Shown here: in pieces, positions 34,858-43,680 of the stretch
How positions within the stretch are numbered: position 1 is the stretch's first letter
How the letters are laid out: every line of letters begins with the position of its first letter
Translations under genes and position numbers: made by a program
Notes under the pieces: model-generated
Seen by the model: only the letters and a program-made list of their open reading frames with translations
Databases searched by the model: none
Told to the model about the DNA's origin: nothing
Source of the DNA: UBA5195 sp034432755
GTDB taxonomy: Bacteria > Chloroflexota > Anaerolineae > Anaerolineales > Villigracilaceae
Direction of reading: 5' to 3'
DNA length: 64,000 nucleotides
Assembly: GCA_034432755.1 (NCBI GenBank)
Contig: DAOUBQ010000094.1
Location: forward strand, 1-64,000

Positions 34858-35957
34858 ACCCATCCCTCTCGCGCGCCCTGGTCGTCGAAGACGACCGCTC
34901 GTGGCAGCAAATCCTGTCGGAAATCCTGGCCGATTGCGGGCTGGTCGTTGATACGGCAGACAACCTCGAGGACGCCGTCCAACTGCTCAAAGCCCAACCC
35001 CACCGCATCGCCGTCCTCGACCTTTCGCTCTCACCCGCCGACCACAACAATACCGACGGCCTGCGCGTGCTCGAATCGGCCCGAAAACTCGACCCCAACT
35101 GCCGCTCCATTTTGCTGACCGGCTTTGCCACCGTCGAAGTGGCCGTCGCCGCGCTCACCGAACATGGCGCGTTTTCCTTTTTACGCAAGGAAAATTTTCA
35201 CCGGGGGCAGTTCCGCGAACTTGTCTCGCGCGCCCTGGCTGCCCCGCCCAGCGGGGCCAGCCTGCCCCCGCTGGAAACGGCTTCCACCTCAAGGCCAGGC
35301 AACCCCTCCCGGCTTGTCCCAACAAACATTTCATCTCAGGCAAATTCATCCACCGGGCGCGCCCTCGTGGTGGAAGACGACGCCGGTTGGAGGAGCATTC
35401 TCTCCGAGTTGCTGACCGATTCCGGCTTCCAGGTGCGGGCCTGCGCCAGTTTCGGCGACGCCCTGGGCTTCCTGCGCCGCGAAAAATATACCCTGGCGGT
35501 GGTTGATTTGTCGCTCAACGGCAGCGTTTCGGGCCTGTGGGATTCCCAATCTCCAGATGACGAGCCCGAAGGCTACCGCCTGCTTGCCATCGCCCGCGCG
35601 GGCGGGGTGCCAGCCATCGTGGTCAGCGGCATCGCCTCGCCCGAAGAAATCCAACGCGCCTATGCCGAACAGTCAATTTTTGCCTACCTGGAAAAACAAG
35701 CCTTCGAGCGCACCTCGTTCTTGCGGCTGGTTGAAGAAGCCCGCAAAGCCAGACGCGTCGGGAGCGAACTGTCCGTCCTGACCGAGCGCGAGCGCGAAGT
35801 GCTAGACCTGCTGGCGCAAGGCCTGACCAACAAAGAAATCGCCGAACGGCTGGTTATCACCACCAACACCGTCAAGCGACATCTCAAAGCCATTTTTGAG
35901 AAACTGGATGTGCATACCCGCTCCGGCGCAGCAGCCAAAGCGCTGGGGGAGAAATAA
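34854..35957 (+). CDS. Double-receiver response regulator with LuxR-type HTH
   Basis: This 367-residue protein has two receivers: residues about 7-130 (VVEDDRSW, VLDLSLSPAD) and about 165-295 (VVEDDAGW, VVDLSLNGSV), each with the acidic pair and candidate phospho-Asp. The C-terminal LuxR/FixJ-type HTH (about 300-365) reads LTEREREVLDLLAQGLTNKEIAERLVITTNTVKRHL. Start and stop of the two genes share ATGA, so it is the cognate regulator of the upstream GAF kinase. Targets are unknown. Confidence 0.9.
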   Translation: MNPSLSRALVVEDDRSWQQILSEILADCGLVVDTADNLEDAVQLLKAQPHRIAVLDLSLSPADHNNTDGLRVLESARKLDPNCRSILLTGFATVEVAVAALTEHGAFSFLRKENFHRGQFRELVSRALAAPPSGASLPPLETASTSRPGNPSRLVPTNISSQANSSTGRALVVEDDAGWRSILSELLTDSGFQVRACASFGDALGFLRREKYTLAVVDLSLNGSVSGLWDSQSPDDEPEGYRLLAIARAGGVPAIVVSGIASPEEIQRAYAEQSIFAYLEKQAFERTSFLRLVEEARKARRVGSELSVLTEREREVLDLLAQGLTNKEIAERLVITTNTVKRHLKAIFEKLDVHTRSGAAAKALGEK

Positions 35958-36010
35958 TCCCCCCTTTTTCCGGTTCCGCCGCAGATTGCCCGCCCCCCAG
36001 ACGCAAACAG

Positions 36011-36030
36011 ACGCGGAACAAATTCCGCGT
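36011..36030 (+). terminator. Small hairpin after the two-component operon
   Basis: ACGCGGAA and TTCCGCGT are perfect 8-base arms around CAAA. There is no T-run, so termination is only likely. Confidence 0.45.
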
Positions 36031-36077
36031 TACAGATTTCACAAAGATTAGCATTTTATTAGAGTTCTGAAAGGTGC

Positions 36078-36107
36078 TTGACTTCCCCGCGCAAAGTATT
36101 GTATAGT
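36078..36107 (+). promoter_or_regulatory. Promoter of the Gld-type ABC operon
   Basis: TTGACT (36078-36083), 18-base spacer, TATAGT (36102-36107); 86 bases before the first ATG. Confidence 0.65.
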
Positions 36108-36193
36108 AAAAGCCGATTAACTATCCATTTTGGCACCGCCGCCTTGTGCTGCTGTGCCTTTTGTTTCGTCAATTTCCAACATTAGGAGATTGC

Positions 36194-37156
36194 ATGATTA
36201 AAGTCAATGAATTAACCAAAAATTTTGGGCTGCGCAAGGCCATTGATAACATCACCTTCGAAGCCCGCCAGGGAGAAATCCTGGGATTCTTGGGACCAAA
36301 CGGGGCTGGAAAAACCACCACCATGCGCATCCTGACTGGCTATATGCCGCCCTCCAGCGGCGAAGCCACCATCGCCGGGTATGACGTGACTACGGATTCG
36401 CTGGAGGTACGCAAACGGGTTGGCTACCTTCCTGAGACCGTGCCGCTCTATACCGATATGACCGTGTTCGATTATCTCAAGTTTATGTCGGACCTGCGCC
36501 ACCTGCCCAACGGCGAGGAACGAGTAGATGAAACGCTCGAAATGGTCGGCCTGCTCGACCGCGCCGGAGGCTACATTGGCAACCTGTCGAAAGGCATGCG
36601 CCAGCGCGTTGGCCTGGCCCAGGCGCTGTTGCACCGCCCCGAGGTCTTGATTCTCGACGAGCCAACCATCGGCCTCGACCCGGCCCAAATCATCGAAGTT
36701 CGCAATGTCATCCGCGAGGTGGGCAAGGAGCGCACGGTGATGCTCTCGACGCATATCCTTTCGGAAGCCCAGCAACTTTGCGACCGTATTCTCATCATTA
36801 ACAAAGGCAAAATCGTCGCCGAAGATACCCCAGAAAACCTGCAAGCCCGGCTGACTGGCGCGGAGCGAGTACAGGTGCGCGTGCGCGGCGAGGCCGGAGA
36901 ACTGGTCGAAAAAATCGGCCAGATAAAAGGCGTTCATGATGTCCAACCAAAAGGGGAAGGCGTTCTCGAGTTCCAGTTTGCGCCTGGTCAGGATATGCGC
37001 CCCGAAGTGGCGCGCCTGGTGGTGCAATCGAAATATGACTTGCTGGAAATGCGCTCGGTCAGCCTGAGTCTCGAAGAAATCTTCCTGCAACTGACCCGCG
37101 ACGATGTCTCGACGCCGCTCGACAACCACGCCGCTGTTCAGGTTAACGAGGAGTAA
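36194..37156 (+). CDS. ABC transporter ATP-binding protein (GldA-like)
   Basis: This 320-residue ATPase has a Walker A motif GPNGAGKTTT, signature LSKGMRQRVGLAQAL, Walker B VLILDEPTIGLDP and the H-loop STHIL. A C-terminal extension of about 90 residues is typical of GldA/NatA-type exporters. It starts at the ATG with AGGAGA. It is the first gene of a four-gene operon (ATPase, permease, GldG-like, DUF4340), the bacterial Gld-type auxiliary exporter set. No gliding genes accompany it, so its substrate is unknown. Confidence 0.93.
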   Translation: MIKVNELTKNFGLRKAIDNITFEARQGEILGFLGPNGAGKTTTMRILTGYMPPSSGEATIAGYDVTTDSLEVRKRVGYLPETVPLYTDMTVFDYLKFMSDLRHLPNGEERVDETLEMVGLLDRAGGYIGNLSKGMRQRVGLAQALLHRPEVLILDEPTIGLDPAQIIEVRNVIREVGKERTVMLSTHILSEAQQLCDRILIINKGKIVAEDTPENLQARLTGAERVQVRVRGEAGELVEKIGQIKGVHDVQPKGEGVLEFQFAPGQDMRPEVARLVVQSKYDLLEMRSVSLSLEEIFLQLTRDDVSTPLDNHAAVQVNEE

Positions 37157-37161
37157 GCCCT

Positions 37162-37905
37162 ATGCGCAACATTTGGACAATTGCCAAACGTGAATTCACC
37201 AACTACTTCACCAGCCCCATTGCCTATACCGTCGCCTTCCTGTTCCTGACCATCATCGGGCTAATTTTTATCCTGAACATCTTCGCGTACACTTCCAATC
37301 CTTTCGGCCTTGGCGATGCACCCGATACGCGCATGGTCACCGGGCCGATGGCCTTCCTGCTCATCCTGGCCATCCCCGCCCTGACCATGCGCCTGTTGGC
37401 CGACGAAGTCCGCATGGGGACGATGGAACTGCTGCTCACCGCCCCCGTGCGCGATTTTGAACTGGTGACCGGGAAATGGCTCGGCGCATTTCTGTTCATG
37501 CTCGTCTTGATAGCCATCACCCTGGTCTTCCCCTTCCTGCTCGACCAACTGGTGCGCCCCGGCATTGACCAGGTTCTAATGATTTCTGGCTACCTCGGAA
37601 TTATTCTGACCACAGCCGCGCTGCTGGCGCTGGGCGTTGGCTTTTCTGCGCTATTCAGCAACCAGGTAGCTGCCTTCTTTGCCACCATTTCGGTGTTTGT
37701 CGTCTTATGGTGGCTGATTGGCGCGCCAGCCAGCATTTTACCAGTGGGCGGCGAGTTCTTCCGCTACCTGGACTTAAGCTCCCAGGTGTACGATAACTTC
37801 AACGCTGGCATTCTCAAACTCTCCAGTATTATCTACTTCCTGAGCCTCACCGGCCTGGGTCTGCTCATCGGCACCACCGCAGTCGAAATTCGGAGGTGGA
37901 GATGA
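37162..37905 (+). CDS. ABC transporter permease (GldF-like)
   Basis: This 247-residue ABC-2 permease has six hydrophobic helices and the conserved start IAKREFTNYFTSPIAYTVAFLFL, then RLLADEVRMGTMELLLTAPVRDFELV, a hallmark of GldF-like proteins. It begins five bases after the ATPase stop and its stop overlaps the next start (ATGA). Confidence 0.92.
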   Translation: MRNIWTIAKREFTNYFTSPIAYTVAFLFLTIIGLIFILNIFAYTSNPFGLGDAPDTRMVTGPMAFLLILAIPALTMRLLADEVRMGTMELLLTAPVRDFELVTGKWLGAFLFMLVLIAITLVFPFLLDQLVRPGIDQVLMISGYLGIILTTAALLALGVGFSALFSNQVAAFFATISVFVVLWWLIGAPASILPVGGEFFRYLDLSSQVYDNFNAGILKLSSIIYFLSLTGLGLLIGTTAVEIRRWR

Positions 37906-39482
37906 AAACCGAACCACGTCGTTTCGCTTTCCTGGGCATCGGCCTGTCACTACTTGCCCTGCTGACCTTCATCGGATTCCTGCTGGTGCGCGGCCTGGTT
38001 GCTGCCAGCCTGGTAACGGTTGACCCCGACATCATCCAAAAAGGCCTCCTCATTTCTGGCCTCAGCATCGTTCTCGGCCTGGCAATCACCGCCATCCTCG
38101 ACCCCGAAAGCACACGCCGCTTTCTGGTGGGGCGCCAGGCCCAATATGGCAGCAATGCGCTCATTACCTTCCTGGCCTTCATTGGCATTCTCATCTTTGT
38201 CAATGTGCTGGCCTACCAAAACCCCCAAACCTGGGATCTGACGGAAGACAAGAACAACACCCTGGCCCCGGAAACCATCGAAATCCTGGCAAAACTGCCG
38301 CAGCCTGTCTTTGCCCGCGCCTATTACACCACACGCACCCCGAGCGAAGAAACCCGCAAACTGCTCGACCGCTTGGCCCAAAACTCCAACCAGAAATTCA
38401 CCTACGAATTCATAGACCCCGAATTCAACCCCATTGCGGCTCAGGCCGATGGCATCGAACGTGACGGGACAGTCATCCTGTTCATGGGCGAACAAAAAGA
38501 ACCGGTCACATTCGCCACCGAACAAGAACTGGATGCCGCCCTGCTGCGCTTAATGAACCCCGAAACCCGCGTTGTCTACTTCCTGACCGGGCACGGCGAA
38601 CATTCCATCGAACAAGTCTCTGATACATCGCTCACCCAGGCCGCCGACAGCCTGCGCAAGAAAAATTACACGGTCAACCCGTTGAACCTGCAAGGCGAGG
38701 GCAGCGTGCCTCAAGATGCAAAAGTGGTCGTCATCGCCGGGCCAAAAGTCCCGCTGGCCGAAACGGAAGTCCAAGCGTTGGATACTTACCTGTCAAACGG
38801 CGGCTCCTTGATTGTGATGTACGAACCACACCCGCTCACCCGCTTTGGGGATACTCCCGACCCATTGGCCGATTTACTGACAAAATGGGGCATCACTCTG
38901 GACAATGATTTTGTGATTGACCCAAACGTCAACCCAGCCTCATTTGCCATTTCGGACCCGGCGGCCTATGCCCGGCATCCCATCACCGAAAGAATGATGG
39001 GACTCAACTCCGTCTATCCCACCGCCCGTTCGATTACCTTGGGCGACGAAACCGGAGGCGCTACCCTCACCCCCCTGGTACTCACCGGCTCTAACGCCTG
39101 GGGAGAGACCGATTTTGCCTCCATTGACCAGAACCAGGTCAACTATGTGGAGGGCCAAGACCGTCCCGGCCCGCTAACCCTGGCCGTAGCAGCCGAAAAC
39201 TTCAGCACCAAAGGACGGCTGGTGGTATTTGGCGACTCGGAATTCGCCGCCGACGCACTCTACGCGCGCGGCAACGGTGACATTCTCATTAACGCCATTG
39301 ACTGGGCCACCGCCCAAGAATCCCTCATCAACCTGACCCCCAAACCGAGCATACCCCGCACCTTTACCGCGCCCGGCACGCTCCAATTCATCGGCATCAT
39401 CCTCACCTCACTCTGCTTCATCCCGCTGATGGTCATTGGCGGCGGGGTATGGGCCTGGGTTTCGCGCCGCCGGAGGGGCTAA
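37902..39482 (+). CDS. GldG-like ABC auxiliary protein
   Basis: This 526-residue protein has three N-terminal helices (about 10-30, 45-65 and 80-105), a large soluble extracytoplasmic part (about 110-490: YFLTGHGEHSIEQ, LDTYLSNGGSLIVMYEPHP, VFGDSEFAADAL) and a C-terminal helix followed by RRRRG. This matches the GldG/ABC_transp_aux family. An ATG with a GGAGGTGG site overlaps the permease stop. Confidence 0.88.
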   Translation: MKTEPRRFAFLGIGLSLLALLTFIGFLLVRGLVAASLVTVDPDIIQKGLLISGLSIVLGLAITAILDPESTRRFLVGRQAQYGSNALITFLAFIGILIFVNVLAYQNPQTWDLTEDKNNTLAPETIEILAKLPQPVFARAYYTTRTPSEETRKLLDRLAQNSNQKFTYEFIDPEFNPIAAQADGIERDGTVILFMGEQKEPVTFATEQELDAALLRLMNPETRVVYFLTGHGEHSIEQVSDTSLTQAADSLRKKNYTVNPLNLQGEGSVPQDAKVVVIAGPKVPLAETEVQALDTYLSNGGSLIVMYEPHPLTRFGDTPDPLADLLTKWGITLDNDFVIDPNVNPASFAISDPAAYARHPITERMMGLNSVYPTARSITLGDETGGATLTPLVLTGSNAWGETDFASIDQNQVNYVEGQDRPGPLTLAVAAENFSTKGRLVVFGDSEFAADALYARGNGDILINAIDWATAQESLINLTPKPSIPRTFTAPGTLQFIGIILTSLCFIPLMVIGGGVWAWVSRRRRG

Positions 39483-39486
39483 AGCC

Positions 39487-40104
39487 ATGCGCCGCTCCAC
39501 TGTTGTCATGCTTGTCTTGCTGGTCATCCTGGCCGGTCTTTACTGGTACATGCAGCAGCCCGATAACCTCATCCAACGCGCCATTCAGCCCACACCAACC
39601 GCCACGCGAGAAACATTCGGCAACCTCATCCCCGCGGAAAAAGGCCAGATTACCCGCATCTTCATCACACAAGCCGACGGAACATCCATCACGCTTGACA
39701 AAAGCAGCGGCATCTGGCTGCTCACCACCGCCCAGGGCAACGCTCCGGCCAGCCCTGATACGACCGACCAGGTCGCCTCTGGCCTGAAAAACTTGCAAAT
39801 TTTAAGCAAAATTGAACCTGCCCCGGCACTGGCCTCAATTGCCCTCGACCCGCCTGCCTACCGCGTCACCCTCACCATGAGCGATGGCAGTTTGATAGAT
39901 TTTCACATTGGCGCCAAAACCGTCACCCAAAGCGGGTACTACCTTCGCACCGCCGACGGTCATTTATACGTAACGGCAGCCTACAACATCAATTCGCTCA
40001 TCAATCTACTCAAAGAACCGCCCTACCTGCAAACGGCCACACCATCTCCGCTACCTATCACCGAAACACCCCTGCCAGCCGCCACACCGCAACCAACACC
40101 TTAA
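39487..40104 (+). CDS. DUF4340-like membrane-anchored protein
   Basis: This 205-residue protein has one N-terminal anchor (VVMLVLLVILAGLYWYM) and an extracytoplasmic domain with repeated short beta units (ITRIFITQADGTSITLDKSSGIWLL and YRVTLTMSDGSLIDFHIGAK), the DUF4340 pattern. A Pro/Thr-rich C terminus follows. DUF4340 genes usually end Gld-type ABC operons, as here. Its biochemical role is unknown. Confidence 0.82.
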   Translation: MRRSTVVMLVLLVILAGLYWYMQQPDNLIQRAIQPTPTATRETFGNLIPAEKGQITRIFITQADGTSITLDKSSGIWLLTTAQGNAPASPDTTDQVASGLKNLQILSKIEPAPALASIALDPPAYRVTLTMSDGSLIDFHIGAKTVTQSGYYLRTADGHLYVTAAYNINSLINLLKEPPYLQTATPSPLPITETPLPAATPQPTP

Positions 40105-40149
40105 AAATCACGCTTTGCAGAAATGACAATAGCAAAAAATAATCAGGTA

Positions 40150-40178
40150 TTGAATTAAACCTCGAAAAAGAGTATCCT
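40150..40178 (+). promoter_or_regulatory. Promoter of the sigma factor gene
   Basis: TTGAAT (40150-40155), 17-base spacer, TATCCT (40173-40178), 36 bases before the ATG. Confidence 0.6.
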
Positions 40179-40214
40179 GATTTTGATTTTAAGAATGAAT
40201 AGGAAACCAAACGA

Positions 40215-41420
40215 ATGGATGAACCTCTACTGATTGTCGAAGAGGAAGAAGAATATTCCCCCATCGCGCGCCTCATTGAGCTGGGGCGTCAAAAGTCTTA
40301 CGTCACCATTGATGACATCCTGCACTTCTTTCCTGAAGCCGAACAGGATGTGGAACAACTGGAAGAAGCCTTTGCTGCGCTCTTAAGCGCGGGCATCCCT
40401 TTCATGGAGGATGTCACCGTAGTCGAACCAACCGAGGATGAACTCATCATCCCTGAAGAAACCACCGAAACCGAACCAGAACTCGACATTGACGACTACC
40501 TCGCCAACATAGACACCGACGACACCATTGGCCTCTACCTCAAAGAAGTCAGCCGCGTGCCGCTGTTGACCGCCGACGAAGAAGTGCAGTTGGCCCAGCG
40601 CATTGAAAATGGGCGCATTGCCCGCGAAGAACTCGCCAAAGGCAACGCCAGCCCACGTCGGCGCGGAGAACTACGCGCCCTCATCGAAGACGGCTGGGCG
40701 GCCCGTGAACACCTCATCACCGCCAACAGCCGCCTGGTCATTTCGGTTGCCAAAAAATACATGGGGCGCGGCGTGCCATTCCTCGACCTGATTCAAGAAG
40801 GCAACATCGGCCTGATTCGCGCCACCAAAAAATTCGACTACCGGCGCGGACACAAATTCTCCACCTACGCCACCTGGTGGATTCGCCAAGCCGTCACCCG
40901 CGCCATCGCCGATCAGGGCCGCACCATCCGCGTCCCCGTTCACATGGGCGACCAGATTAACAAACTTCTGCGCGTGCAACACCAACTCACCCAACGGCTG
41001 GGGCGCGACCCATCCGTTGAAGAACTGGCCGACGCCCTCGAAGTGCCGCCCAAAAAGGTCGAGAACATGATTCAAGTGGCGCGCCGCCCACTCTCGCTCG
41101 AAACCCCCACCGACGACGAAGAAGACTCGGTGCTAGGAGATTTCATCGAAGACGATGAAGCCGCCCCGCCCGACGACACCGCCACCTACAACCTGTTGCG
41201 CGAACACCTCGGCGAAGTATTAAACAGCCTGCCGCCGCGCGAAGTGCGCATCTTGCAACTGCGCTACGGCCTGCTCGACGGCCAGGCCTACACCCTCGAA
41301 GAAGTAGGCCGCAAAATGGGCGTCACCCGCGAGCGCGTCCGTCAAATTGAAGCCCAGGCCCTCAGCCGCCTGCGCCACCCATCCGTCCGCCGCAAATTGC
41401 GCGATTATTTGGGCGAGTAA
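40215..41420 (+). CDS. rpoD: Primary-type RNA polymerase sigma factor (RpoD/SigA family)
   Basis: This 401-residue sigma-70 protein has an acidic N terminus with region-1.1-like content (1-85), region 1.2 (DTIGLYLKEVSRVPLLTADEE), region 2 (NSRLVISVAKKYMGRGVPFLDLIQEGNIGLIRATKKFDY and YATWWIRQA), region 3 and region 4 (LPPREVRILQLRYGL, TLEEVGRKMGVTRERVRQIE). It is either the housekeeping factor or a close group 2 paralogue; whether the genome has another copy is unknown. Confidence 0.95.
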   Translation: MDEPLLIVEEEEEYSPIARLIELGRQKSYVTIDDILHFFPEAEQDVEQLEEAFAALLSAGIPFMEDVTVVEPTEDELIIPEETTETEPELDIDDYLANIDTDDTIGLYLKEVSRVPLLTADEEVQLAQRIENGRIAREELAKGNASPRRRGELRALIEDGWAAREHLITANSRLVISVAKKYMGRGVPFLDLIQEGNIGLIRATKKFDYRRGHKFSTYATWWIRQAVTRAIADQGRTIRVPVHMGDQINKLLRVQHQLTQRLGRDPSVEELADALEVPPKKVENMIQVARRPLSLETPTDDEEDSVLGDFIEDDEAAPPDDTATYNLLREHLGEVLNSLPPREVRILQLRYGLLDGQAYTLEEVGRKMGVTRERVRQIEAQALSRLRHPSVRRKLRDYLGE

Positions 41421-41457
41421 ACCTGCACCCAACCGGCAACCCGATGAAAAGACAATC

Positions 41458-41493
41458 AGCAAAAACCCCGGCACCCTTGCTGGGGTTTTTGCT
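41458..41493 (+). terminator. Terminator of the sigma factor gene
   Basis: AGCAAAAACCCC and GGGGTTTTTGCT flank GGCACCCTTGCT-type loop sequence. The A/T ends make it usable in both directions. Confidence 0.85.
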
Positions 41494-41530
41494 AAAATCA
41501 TGACAATTTTTCGCTCTACCGGACGGCAAA

Positions 41531-42985
41531 ATGCTAAAATCCTACCTGCTACCCCGCCTTCGAGACATCCTGTTCCTGGCCGTTTTCATTGCCGCCGTGT
41601 TACTCGGCCCCCGCATGTTAAACATAGACGGCGACCTGCCACGTCACCTGCTGATGGGAAAAATTGTCCTGCAAACGCACACCATCCCCACCTCCGACAT
41701 TTTTTCATACGTTTACAAGGGAACGCCCCTCATCCCACATGAGTGGCTGGCTGGAGTTGTTTTCTACGTCACTTACACGCTGCTGGGGCTAGATGGAGTC
41801 GCGCTGCTGGCCGCAACCCTGCTGGCGGCCTCCTTCCTACTCGTGTACGAAGAAGCCCGGCACGTTAGCACAATGCGCCTGCCCGCACTTGCACTCACGG
41901 CTTGGGGCGCCGCCATCACCTCACTGCACTGGATTACCCGCCCACATCTCTTTACCATGCTCTTCCTGGCACTCTACCTGATTTGGGCCAACCAACTGCA
42001 AAGCGGACGCTCGAAACGCTTTTGGCTCTTTCCGCTGACCATGCTGCTATGGGGCAACATGCACGGCGAATTCATCGCCGGGTTACTGGTCTTGGGCGCG
42101 TATGGCGCGGGCTGGCTTTGGGACAATCTTTTTTCGGCAATTAAACCACCCATTAAAACCGGAAAAAACCTGGGACTGGCTTTTGCCTCCTCCCTGCTGG
42201 TCACCTTGATTAACCCTGTGGGCCTGCACACCTGGGAAACGGTTGTCGGCTACCTCAACAACCGTTACCTGATGTCGCGCATCAACGAAACCAACCCGCC
42301 CGATTTCTCGCAGCCACAATTTATGGTTCTACTCATCATGCTTGGCTTCTCCATCTACCTTTTAGCAACCCATCCGGCAAAAATCGAAACCGGGCAAGCC
42401 TTCGCCCTGGCCGGATTCAGCATGATGAGCCTGCTGGCAGCGCGCAACGTTCACCTATATGGCATCGCTGCCCCCCTTCTGCTGGCCAACGCAATATCAG
42501 GCCGAAATCTGCCACACATCCTGCAAAACACCGAAACGCTCTTCGAACAGGTCGAATCCAAACTGCGCGGGCTGGCCTGGCCCATCATCACAGTATTCAC
42601 CATTGGCAGCCTGGTACAAACCAACGCGCTCGCCATCCAAAACCGATTCTCGCCCAAAATGTTCCCTGTGCAAGCAACAAACTGGCTAGAAAATAATCCC
42701 CAAGCAGGAAATATGTTCAACGCCTTTGACTGGGGCGGCTACCTGCTCTGGCGATTGTGGCCCACGCACCTGACCTTCATTGACAGCCAAACCGATGTAC
42801 GCGGAGACGTGAGCCGTGAATATGAAAAAATAATCACCTTATCAGACAACTGGCAACAAACGTTGCAAAAATATTCCGTACAATGGGTCATCATCCCTCC
42901 CAATTGGCCGCTGGCAAAAGCCCTGCTGGCCGAAGGCTGGCGCCAAATTTACCGCGATGAAACCACCACCATCTTTACCCGCTGA
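41531..42985 (+). CDS. Polytopic membrane protein, GT-C glycosyltransferase-like
   Basis: The 484-residue protein has about ten membrane helices. After the first helix comes an acidic segment, DGDLPRHLLMGKIVLQTHTIPTSDIFSYVYKGTPLIPHEWLAG, in the place where GT-C enzymes have the catalytic Asp loop. The C-terminal soluble end (about 375-484: MFNAFDWGGYLLWRLWP, FIDSQTDVRG) resembles uncharacterised relatives. No specific glycan can be assigned. It stands alone behind the sigma factor terminator. Confidence 0.72.
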   Translation: MLKSYLLPRLRDILFLAVFIAAVLLGPRMLNIDGDLPRHLLMGKIVLQTHTIPTSDIFSYVYKGTPLIPHEWLAGVVFYVTYTLLGLDGVALLAATLLAASFLLVYEEARHVSTMRLPALALTAWGAAITSLHWITRPHLFTMLFLALYLIWANQLQSGRSKRFWLFPLTMLLWGNMHGEFIAGLLVLGAYGAGWLWDNLFSAIKPPIKTGKNLGLAFASSLLVTLINPVGLHTWETVVGYLNNRYLMSRINETNPPDFSQPQFMVLLIMLGFSIYLLATHPAKIETGQAFALAGFSMMSLLAARNVHLYGIAAPLLLANAISGRNLPHILQNTETLFEQVESKLRGLAWPIITVFTIGSLVQTNALAIQNRFSPKMFPVQATNWLENNPQAGNMFNAFDWGGYLLWRLWPTHLTFIDSQTDVRGDVSREYEKIITLSDNWQQTLQKYSVQWVIIPPNWPLAKALLAEGWRQIYRDETTTIFTR

Positions 42986-43102
42986 CCAGCCCTCTTGATT
43001 CTCACCCAAAGAGCCAACAGATTAATTTCACATCGCACCAGTAACCGCCTACCCAAAAAAGAGCAACTTTGATACACTGGCAACCTGATTAACCAAAATA
43101 AA

Positions 43103-43582
43103 ATGACTGAATTCACCTTTCGCCCCTATCTCCCCGCCGACAAAGCCGACTGTCTCGACCTGTTCGACAGAAACACCCCCCAATACTTCGGCCCCGCCGA
43201 ACGCCCGGATTTCGAGAACTTTCTGAAACAGCAACCCTGTCCCTTCTTCGTGGTCGAAGCCCAGGGAACGGTCATCGCCTGCGGCGGCTACGGAACAGAC
43301 CCACAGAGCGGAAAAATCGTCCTGGCCTGGGGCATGGTACGTGGCGACCGGCATCGCCAGGGCGTGGGAACCTTCCTCTTGCAGGAACGCCTGAAAGTCA
43401 TCTTCCATGAAAACCCCACTGCGCAGGTCAGCATCAACACCAGCCAGCATAGCCAATCTTTTTTTGCGCGTTTCGGCTTTATCGTCACGAAAACCACCCC
43501 TGACTACTACGCCCCCGGCCTGCACCGTGTAGACATGGAACTCGAATTGACCGACAACCTGCGTCGCCTGCAATCCGAATAG
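43103..43582 (+). CDS. GNAT N-acetyltransferase
   Basis: This 159-residue GNAT domain protein has motif A around GMVRGDRHRQGVGTFLLQERLKV, which matches the acetyl-CoA-binding R/Q-x-x-G-x-G/A pattern, and a C-terminal HSQSFFARFGFIVT. It starts just after the membrane protein gene. Its substrate cannot be predicted. Confidence 0.85.
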   Translation: MTEFTFRPYLPADKADCLDLFDRNTPQYFGPAERPDFENFLKQQPCPFFVVEAQGTVIACGGYGTDPQSGKIVLAWGMVRGDRHRQGVGTFLLQERLKVIFHENPTAQVSINTSQHSQSFFARFGFIVTKTTPDYYAPGLHRVDMELELTDNLRRLQSE

Positions 43583-43596
43583 CCATCACTCCTCAC

Positions 43597-43680
43597 ATCC
43601 GCTTCCTCCGCTGTCCATTCCGCTTCTCCGTTTCATCCGTTGTCCATTCCGCTTCTCCGTTTCATCCGTTGTCCACTCCC
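43597..43680. repeat. Tandem ~29-bp repeat array at the 5' edge of a glycosyltransferase gene
   Basis: About three units of the type CCGTTGTCCATTCCGCTTCT, with CCGTTTCAT joints, are related to the array at 1-90. The TTG start of the next gene lies inside the last unit, and no independent ribosome-binding site is visible. Confidence 0.8.
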
